This document shows, one piece after another, positions 15,982 to 20,710 of a stretch of 20,710 bases of DNA. The DNA comes from Bacteroidales bacterium UBA1219. Lineage in GTDB: Bacteria > Bacteroidota > Bacteroidia > Bacteroidales > P3. The translations under genes were made by a program, and so were the position numbers. Position 1 is the stretch's first letter, and each line of letters starts with the position of its first letter. The notes under the pieces were generated by a model, which saw only the letters and a program-made list of their open reading frames with translations, did not search any database and was not told where the DNA came from. The stretch is from the NCBI GenBank assembly GCA_002309295.1, contig DBXF01000090.1, forward strand, positions 1-20,710, in the 5' to 3' direction.

Positions 15982-17092
15982 TTACAGGTTTCCGAACTCC
16001 ATTAGGTAGGCTTTTATGAAGGCGTCGATGTCGCCGTCCATAACGCCGTTGACGTCGGAGGTCTGGTGGTTGGTGCGGTGGTCTTTCACACGGCGGTCGT
16101 CGAAAACGTAGCTGCGTATCTGGCTGCCCCATTCGATCTTTTTCTGCGAGGCTTTGATTTTGGCCTGTTCTTCCATGCGGTGCCGCATCTCGCGTTCGTA
16201 TAGCTGCGAGCGGAGCAGACGCAGGGCGTTTTCTTTGTTCTTGGGCTGGTCGCGGGTCTCGGTGTTTTCGATAAGAATTTCCTCCTCCTCGCCGGTGTAG
16301 GGGTCTTTGAACAGGTATCGCAGGCGCACGCCGCTTTCCACCTTGTTCACGTTCTGGCCGCCCGCCCCGCCGCTGCGGAAGGTGTCCCAGCTCAGACGCG
16401 AGTTGTCGATAACCACATCTATGGTGTCGTCCACCAGAGGCGTTACGCTTACCGAGGCGAAGCTGGTCATGCGTTTGCCCTGGGCGTTGAAAGGGCTCAC
16501 GCGTACCAGACGGTGCACGCCGTTTTCGCTTTTCAGGTAGCCGTAGGCGAACTCGCCCTCTATCTGCAGGGTGACGTTCTTGATGCCCGCGCCCTCGCCT
16601 TCCAGATAGCTGCTGGTGGCCACTTTGTAGCCCGAGCGTTCGGCGTAGCGTATGTACATGCGCATAAGCATCTCGGCCCAGTCCTGAGCCTCCACTCCGC
16701 CGGCGCCGGCGTTGATGCTCAGAACGGCGTCGAAACGGTCGCTCTCGTTGCGTAACATGTTCTTGAATTCGAGGTCTTCGATTTTTTTCGTGGCAACGGC
16801 AATCTGTTGCAGTAGCTCCTCCTCGGTGGCATCGCCGGCTTCGAAAAACTCGTTGATGACGGCGAGGTCGTCCATTGCCGCGGCGATGTCGGCGTATGCC
16901 GTTGTCCACACTTTTTTGTTTTTAATCTCCACCATCACCTTCTTGGCCTCCTTGGGGTCGTTCCAGAAGTCGGGGGATTCGGTCTTTTTCTCTTCTTCGG
17001 CTATGGAAAGGTTCAGATTGTCGATGTCAAAGGAACCTCCTCAGAGCCTCTTGGCGGTTGCTTAGCTCTTTAATGGTTTCGGCTGTTGTCAT
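15982..17092 (-). CDS. prfB: Peptide chain release factor 2, with programmed +1 frameshift
   Basis: RF2 ends translation at UGA and UAA. Translation starts at the ATG at 17092, reads 21 codons (MTTAETIKELSNRQEALRRFL), meets an in-frame TGA at 17027-17029, and shifts +1 to continue DIDNLNL... for a 369-residue product. The stop-codon recognition motif SPF is at about 199-201 and the peptide-release motif GGQ at about 244-246 (SGGAGGQNVNKVESG). The length is right for bacterial RF2. The gene is intact: the shift is the autoregulatory mechanism known in E. coli, where scarce RF2 makes the ribosome pause at the TGA and slip. A TATCTTTG -7 element lies upstream. Gene callers will miss the first 51 residues or call two pieces. 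Confidence 0.97.
17026..17041 (-). other. Programmed +1 ribosomal frameshift site of prfB
   Basis: The minus-strand reading is AGG AGG TTC CTT TGA C. The slippery CTT (17030-17032) is followed by the stop TGA (17027-17029) and C, giving the classic CTTTGAC. The Shine-Dalgarno-like AGGAGG (17036-17041) sits three bases before the slippery codon, the same spacing as in E. coli. Skipping one T restores the frame to GAC ATC GAC. Confidence 0.97.
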
Positions 17093-17147
17093 ATAATTTG
17101 TTGGTTTTTAAATGTTTTTTGTCCGAAAGAAATTTGTTATCACTTTG

Positions 17148-17155
17148 CAAAGATA
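17148..17155 (-). promoter_or_regulatory. Probable -7 element of the prfB promoter
   Basis: TATCTTTG on the minus strand is 55 bases ahead of the prfB ATG and lies in the same GCAAAGATACGA context (plus strand) as the guaA promoter. The -33 position at the expected 19-base spacing reads TTCC. A TTTG occurs only 12 bases upstream, which is too close. Array C now occupies the -33 region and may have replaced it. Confidence 0.6.
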
Positions 17156-17171
17156 CGATTTTTTTTTCAAA

Positions 17172-17248
17172 TTCGGAACTCGGAACTCGGAGAGCGGAAC
17201 GAGATTGGTCAAAGGTCTAAAGTCTAAAGTCAAAGGACTAATGACGAT
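17172..17248. repeat. Degenerate 7-bp tandem array C
   Basis: Eleven heptamers in one unbroken phase: TTCGGAA, CTCGGAA, CTCGGAG, AGCGGAA, CGAGATT, GGTCAAA, GGTCTAA, AGTCTAA, AGTCAAA, GGACTAA, TGACGAT. The consensus drifts from a CGGAA type to a GTCTAA type without losing phase. It starts 16 bases behind the prfB -7 element and ends 4 bases before the next palindrome. Confidence 0.85.
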
Positions 17249-17252
17249 CAGT

Positions 17253-17372
17253 TGTTGCGGATTTGCAACCTTTAGCTCATTGCCTTTGGCAATAATCCGC
17301 AACAGGGAATGTAGGGATTTGAAATCCCAGCACTCTATTGCGTCGTATGAAGAAAGGTTCTGTGAACCTTTC
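17253..17372. repeat. Hairpin cluster in the prfB upstream gap
   Basis: The 417-base gap between prfB and the gene ending at 17510 contains no gene that I can support. It holds the prfB -7 box, arrays C and D, a terminator, and three structures here. TGTTGCGGATT (17253-17263) pairs with AATCCGCAACA (17294-17304) and encloses ATTGCC-TTT-GGCAAT (17279-17293). GGGATT-TGA-AATCCC lies at 17314-17328 (with one extra base pair possible). GAAAGGTTC-TGT-GAACCTTTC lies at 17352-17372. All stems are perfect. The remaining 17373-17436 shows nothing recognisable. Confidence 0.7.
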
Positions 17373-17436
17373 GATAGCTGTAGGCGGAGAACTCACAAAT
17401 CCGCCGCAACCGGTATTCAGATTTTTAGAAAACAAA

Positions 17437-17460
17437 AGAGCCGCAACGCATTGCGGCTCT
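17437..17460 (-). terminator. Rho-independent terminator of the gene ending at 17510
   Basis: A perfect 10-bp stem AGAGCCGCAA / TTGCGGCTCT with loop CGCA is followed on the minus strand by TTTGTTTTC. It lies 50 bases downstream of the minus-strand stop at 17510, and array D fills the space between. Confidence 0.85.
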
Positions 17461-17515
17461 AAAACTCAAAACTCCACGCTATAAACTGATTGCTGACAAC
17501 TAATCACTTTCAACT
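17460..17515. repeat. Degenerate 7-bp tandem array D
   Basis: Eight in-phase heptamers ending in CT: TAAAACT, CAAAACT, CCACGCT, ATAAACT, GATTGCT, GACAACT, AATCACT, TTCAACT. The last unit contains the stop codon of the minus-strand gene (TCA at 17510-17512), so the array supplies the final codons. It shares AACTCAAAACTCCAC exactly with array E. Confidence 0.85.
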
Positions 17516-18385
17516 AGCCATTACCATCCCGAGTTTCTTGAAATACTGGTACAACATATGCCGTTTCCACGAAAATTTCGAAAATTGGAAGTTGGTAAGG
17601 TCTTCGGGCAGGTTGAACCACAGCAAGTCGGGGGCGAGCATTTTCACGTTCTCTTTTCCGCATTTACGTTCGATATAGTTTGTCTCCACTTTTTCCAGAT
17701 GTCCTTTGGAGATGATATTACCCCAAAACACATCCCATATCTTAGTACCGCAGTTTTGTAGATTATCGGACCATATTTGAACTTTATTATCTTCGTATTT
17801 ATCCAGAAATTCTGTTTGTATACCCACTAAATTCACCAACGGCATTTTTCGTTTTTCACAGGCAAATACAAAGCCATAAAGCAGTTCGCAATTTTTCGAC
17901 AACAGAAATGGAAGTATGTCGTTCGCTATAAATAGTTTGGGGTTGAAATCCTTGTTTTTCTCCACGTCGAAAGAAAAATTCAACCTATTAATGCCATTAT
18001 TATATCCGTCATCTATTGTATAATCGGTTTCGAACTCCGTGTCGATTGATCGGTATTTCCAATCCGGAGTATTGGAGACCAGCCAGAACCCGTCAATCTT
18101 AAACAGTTTTCTATCGCACTGCTTGACATTGTTTCTGAAATTGTTCAAAGTCTTGGCATTAACCACGCCTCCTCGCGATTTGAATTTCAAACTTTTGGAT
18201 GAAGATTCATGAATTGTATAATGGATTTCTGTTTTTGTGAATTTCCACGGTGCGAACACTTTCAGTAGATGGTCCAGTAAATCTGTCTGACAGAAATCAC
18301 CTTTGAATTGAAACGAAATGACGATGTTTTTGGCGTGGCTCATCTTTGATTTTACCATGAATAATTTATTTAGAATCAACTTCAT
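17510..18385 (-). CDS. Uncharacterised AT-rich protein
   Basis: I do not recognise this protein. From the ATG at 18385 it has 291 residues, soluble and rich in aromatic and charged residues (IWDVFWGN, APDLLWFNLPEDL, FSKFSWKRHMLYQYF), with no signal peptide or membrane segment. The frame is open to 18493, but those 36 residues translate array E and are probably spurious. ATGs at 18358 and 18343 (MSHAKNIVISFQF) are also possible starts, and the last looks most like a domain beginning. The codons are visibly more AT-rich than in neighbouring genes, which suggests recent acquisition. It is flanked by arrays on both sides and has its own terminator (17437-17460). The size and solitary setting would suit an immunity or defence protein, but nothing in the sequence proves it. 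Confidence 0.6.
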   Translation of the reverse strand: MKLILNKLFMVKSKMSHAKNIVISFQFKGDFCQTDLLDHLLKVFAPWKFTKTEIHYTIHESSSKSLKFKSRGGVVNAKTLNNFRNNVKQCDRKLFKIDGFWLVSNTPDWKYRSIDTEFETDYTIDDGYNNGINRLNFSFDVEKNKDFNPKLFIANDILPFLLSKNCELLYGFVFACEKRKMPLVNLVGIQTEFLDKYEDNKVQIWSDNLQNCGTKIWDVFWGNIISKGHLEKVETNYIERKCGKENVKMLAPDLLWFNLPEDLTNFQFSKFSWKRHMLYQYFKKLGMVMAS

Positions 18386-18475
18386 TTCAACTCTTAACTC
18401 AAAACTCCACACTACAAATTGCAAACTATCTATCAGTTCCGCATTCCGAGTCCCGAATTCCGAACTAATCACACC
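18385..18475. repeat. Degenerate 7-bp tandem array E
   Basis: Thirteen heptamers in one phase: TTTCAAC, TCTTAAC, TCAAAAC, TCCACAC, TACAAAT, TGCAAAC, TATCTAT, CAGTTCC, GCATTCC, GAGTCCC, GAATTCC, GAACTAA, TCACACC. It drifts from an AAC-ending type to a TTCC type. It runs from the likely start codon of one gene into the stop codon of the PII-like gene (TCA at 18469-18471). Confidence 0.85.
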
Positions 18476-18762
18476 ATTTGTTCGATGTTCCACACAAAGG
18501 CGCGGATACCCACTTCGGGGTTGCGTTTGTCGAGTTTGTGCACCATGCGCAGCAGGTTTTCCACCTTGTCGTCGTCAACCACTGTGAGCACGGCGGAGTT
18601 CAGTTCGGGCCATGTGTGTGTGCCGCGGTGAGGGTCCCCGTCGATATGGCCTCGGCCCTGTACGTTCTCAAGCTGCGAAAAACCGCGTATCCCCAGTTCG
18701 TCGAGCATAAATTCCACACGTTCGTTGTTGGCTTGGTTATATATTATAAGTACTGATTTCAT
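18469..18762 (-). CDS. PII-like protein linked to RND efflux pump
   Basis: A 97-residue protein with the size and beta-alpha-beta layout of PII-like ferredoxin-fold regulators: MKSVLIIYN first strand, a helix with ERVEFMLDELGI, a loop GRGHIDGDPHRGTHTWPE in the T-loop position, then NSAVLTVVDDDKVENLLRMVHKL. The uridylylated tyrosine and the nucleotide-binding residues of classical GlnB are not recognisable, so it is probably one of the non-nitrogen PII-like proteins reported next to efflux pumps. It starts 13 bases after the RND gene stop and is almost surely in that operon. A role in sensing the pump's substrate or adjusting the pump is an inference from context. Histidines in the loop could bind metal. 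Confidence 0.72.
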   Translation of the reverse strand: MKSVLIIYNQANNERVEFMLDELGIRGFSQLENVQGRGHIDGDPHRGTHTWPELNSAVLTVVDDDKVENLLRMVHKLDKRNPEVGIRAFVWNIEQMV

Positions 18763-18775
18763 CTTTCTGTCTGGT

Positions 18776-20710
18776 TTATTGGTTAATGTTTTGTGGCTGC
18801 GACTCTTCGGGGTCGTCTTCTATCTGCATAAACACAAATTTTTTGCGTCGTTTGGCCTCTTTCTCGCGTTCGCCTTTTCGGTTGAACACGCCGTAGAGCA
18901 CGGGTACCACTATCAGGGTTACCAGCGTGGATACGAGCAAACCGCCTATCACCACAAGTCCCATGGTGGTCCACAGTTCGGAGCCTTCGGAGGTGGAGGT
19001 GGCCATAGGTATCATGCCCAGTATGGTGGTGAAGGCTGTCATCAGCACAGGGCGCAGACGGCTTTGTCCGCTTATGGCAATGGCCTCGTACAACGGTATG
19101 TTGCGTTCGCGCATAAGGTTGATGTAGTCCACCAGCACAATGCCGTTTTTCACCACAATGCCTATAAGCAGGATAAGTCCCAAAAGTCCTATCATGTCGA
19201 TGTTGTTTCCGGTGAAGAACATCATCAGCACCACGCCGCTTATGGCAAAGGGTATGGAGAACATGATGATGAACGGTTTGGAGAAACTCTCAAACTGCGA
19301 TGCCATCACTATGTAAACGAGCATCACTATAAGTGCTCCGAGCATCATCATATCGCGGGTGGAGTCCTGCTGGTCCTTGTAGTTGCCGGCAAGGTCCACG
19401 TGTATTTCTGAGGGTATCTCCATTTTCTCTATCTCGGCGTTAACGCCGTTGGCAAGCTCCTGCAGCGAGGTCTGGAAGGGCATCACGGTGATGGTGAGGT
19501 AACGCTGGCGGTTCTTACGCTCGATGGTGGGCGGACACCAGTATTCTTCGATGTGTGCCAGCTCGTTGAGTTTTATCATCTTGCCCGTGGGGGTGGGGAT
19601 GGTCAGCTGCTCGATGTCGGAGATGGATGAGCGGTATTCCTCTTGCAGACGCACAAGTATGTTGTACTCCTCGCCGTCCTCTTTGAGGTATCCGGCCAGC
19701 ATGCCGTTCACTCGGTTGCGTACGTACATGGCCACGGCGGAGCCGCTGAGTCCGTGCAGGGCCAGTTTCTGTTTGTCGAAAGTTATTTTGAGTTCGGCGC
19801 GGTCCTCGTCGCGGCTTATCTTGGTGTCGCGGGCGCCGGGCACGTTCTCCTCTATACGTTTTTTAAGGTCTTGGGCGAAAGCTGTGGTGTGGTCGAAATC
19901 GTAGCCGTACACCTCCACGGAGAGTGAGTTGTTGCTGCCGCCCATCATGCCGCCCTGGCTTACCTGATAGTTTACAATTTCGGGATATTGGGCAAAGCAT
20001 TTGCGGAGTTCCTCGCGCATCTCGAAAATGGATTTCTCGCGTTCGTATTTCTTGGTGCAGCGTATGGTCATCGAAATCTTGTTGTTGGTGGTGGAGTTGA
20101 ACAGCGCTGCAAAGCTGGCGTCGTCGTTGGAGCCTGCCGAGGTGGAGACCACTATCACGTCGTCGCCGAGTATGCGGTATATGTCGTCCTCCATGTGGCG
20201 GGCGGTTTTCAGGGTTTCCTCGATACGTGTGCCGCGCTGCAGTTCGGCGCTTACGCTGATACGGCCGTCGTCCTGCTCTTTCATAAAGTCCATGCCTATG
20301 GCACCGAAGGCAAACGGAAGTATCGACACCACAAAGAATATCAGTGCGATAAGCAGTGTTATGCGTTTGTGTGCCAGACACCAGCGCAAAAGGTTGGCGT
20401 AAGCCCTGTCGACGGCGTTGAAAGCGCGTCCGATAGTCTTTTCGAAAGTGAATTTCTTCTGAGCTTCTTTCTCTTCGGCTTCGCGGCGGGCCTGCTCGGT
20501 GAGATAGAACGGCTTCTCTTTCAGTATCTTGGACGAGAGCATCGGTATCAGTGTGATGGCAGCCGTTGTGGATACGCACACCACTATGGTAACAATCCAG
20601 CCGAGCTCTTTCATAAATATACCCATCATGCCGGGGAGCATGGTAAGTGGCACAAACACAGCCACAAGCACAAGGGTGGTGGCTATAACGGAGGTCCACA
20701 CCTCGTTGGT
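18776..20710 (-). CDS. RND efflux transporter inner-membrane subunit, N-terminus outside window
   Basis: An AcrB/HAE1-type proton-driven pump of the inner membrane, working with a periplasmic adaptor and an outer-membrane channel. About 644 C-terminal residues are present and the frame runs off the right edge (TNEVWTSVIATTLVLVAVFVPLTMLPGMMG). Visible are the TM5-TM6 region, the second periplasmic porter/docking part, and TM8-TM12, including ASQFESFSKPFIIMFSIPFA and GIVVKNGIVLVDY with the conserved TM10 lysine (about 124 residues before the end). The paired aspartates of TM4 are outside the window. The C-terminus is a charged cytoplasmic tail. The substrate cannot be told; the sequence looks more like the HAE1 drug/bile-acid type than CusA metal pumps. 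A PII-like gene follows 13 bases downstream. Confidence 0.93.
   Translation of the reverse strand, partial: TNEVWTSVIATTLVLVAVFVPLTMLPGMMGIFMKELGWIVTIVVCVSTTAAITLIPMLSSKILKEKPFYLTEQARREAEEKEAQKKFTFEKTIGRAFNAVDRAYANLLRWCLAHKRITLLIALIFFVVSILPFAFGAIGMDFMKEQDDGRISVSAELQRGTRIEETLKTARHMEDDIYRILGDDVIVVSTSAGSNDDASFAALFNSTTNNKISMTIRCTKKYEREKSIFEMREELRKCFAQYPEIVNYQVSQGGMMGGSNNSLSVEVYGYDFDHTTAFAQDLKKRIEENVPGARDTKISRDEDRAELKITFDKQKLALHGLSGSAVAMYVRNRVNGMLAGYLKEDGEEYNILVRLQEEYRSSISDIEQLTIPTPTGKMIKLNELAHIEEYWCPPTIERKNRQRYLTITVMPFQTSLQELANGVNAEIEKMEIPSEIHVDLAGNYKDQQDSTRDMMMLGALIVMLVYIVMASQFESFSKPFIIMFSIPFAISGVVLMMFFTGNNIDMIGLLGLILLIGIVVKNGIVLVDYINLMRERNIPLYEAIAISGQSRLRPVLMTAFTTILGMIPMATSTSEGSELWTTMGLVVIGGLLVSTLVTLIVVPVLYGVFNRKGEREKEAKRRKKFVFMQIEDDPEESQPQNINQ

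Noticed and set aside
15982..17092. prfB as a frameshifted pseudogene
   Set aside because: The in-frame TGA sits in the exact CTTTGAC programmed-frameshift context with AGGAGG at correct spacing, and the rest of RF2 is intact.
17093..17509. A tRNA or small ORF in the gap upstream of prfB
   Set aside because: The hairpins do not fit a cloverleaf, no CCA or T-loop motif is seen, and the open frames there are made of array and palindrome sequence.
17172..17515. 7-bp arrays as a CRISPR array
   Set aside because: The repeat unit is 7 bases with no spacers, and no cas genes are in the window.
18386..18493. N-terminal extension of the orphan gene (residues such as SSEFGTRNAEL)
   Set aside because: These residues are a translation of 7-bp array E, not conserved protein sequence.

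Overview
The window looks like chromosome from an uncultured member of the Bacteroidetes, probably Bacteroidales. Supporting this are an LpxC-FabZ fusion, DUF4294 and PBP1/LysM proteins, signal peptides ending in A-Q, and TAnnTTTG (-7) / TTTG (-33) promoters. The species cannot be named from this sequence. Nearly everything is on the minus strand. The one large plus-strand gene is at about 3876-6422.

Layout, left to right. 1-1061: two related bidirectional terminators flank a small lipoprotein gene. 1062-3639: a rhodanese/metallo-beta-lactamase fusion lipoprotein downstream of a UPF0371/DUF1846 protein, as a two-gene operon. 3640-6422: a divergent promoter region, then a large unknown exported protein built from an internal duplication. 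6464-10079: an envelope cluster read right to left, lpxC-fabZ, lpxA, a DUF4294 protein and an NlpC/P60 peptidase with no signal peptide. 10178-14267: guaA followed by a LysM / long charged helix / periplasmic-binding-like exported protein. 14381-15664: purD. 15982-17092: prfB with an intact programmed +1 frameshift. 17510-18385: an AT-rich orphan gene. 18469-20710: a PII-like protein downstream of an RND efflux subunit cut by the window edge.

How the genes work together: lpxC-fabZ and lpxA form the start of lipid A synthesis plus the fatty-acid dehydratase step. guaA and purD are purine synthesis genes that lie side by side but probably have separate promoters. The RND pump and the PII-like protein look co-transcribed.

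The least ordinary material is non-coding. The two long gaps (15665-15981 and 17093-17509) share one composite layout: a degenerate 7-bp periodic array, then palindromes or hairpins, then another 7-bp array. A fifth array fills 18385-18475. Arrays D and E share exact words such as a 15-mer, and several arrays run up to or into stop codons. No transposase, CRISPR array, tRNA or rRNA gene was seen.
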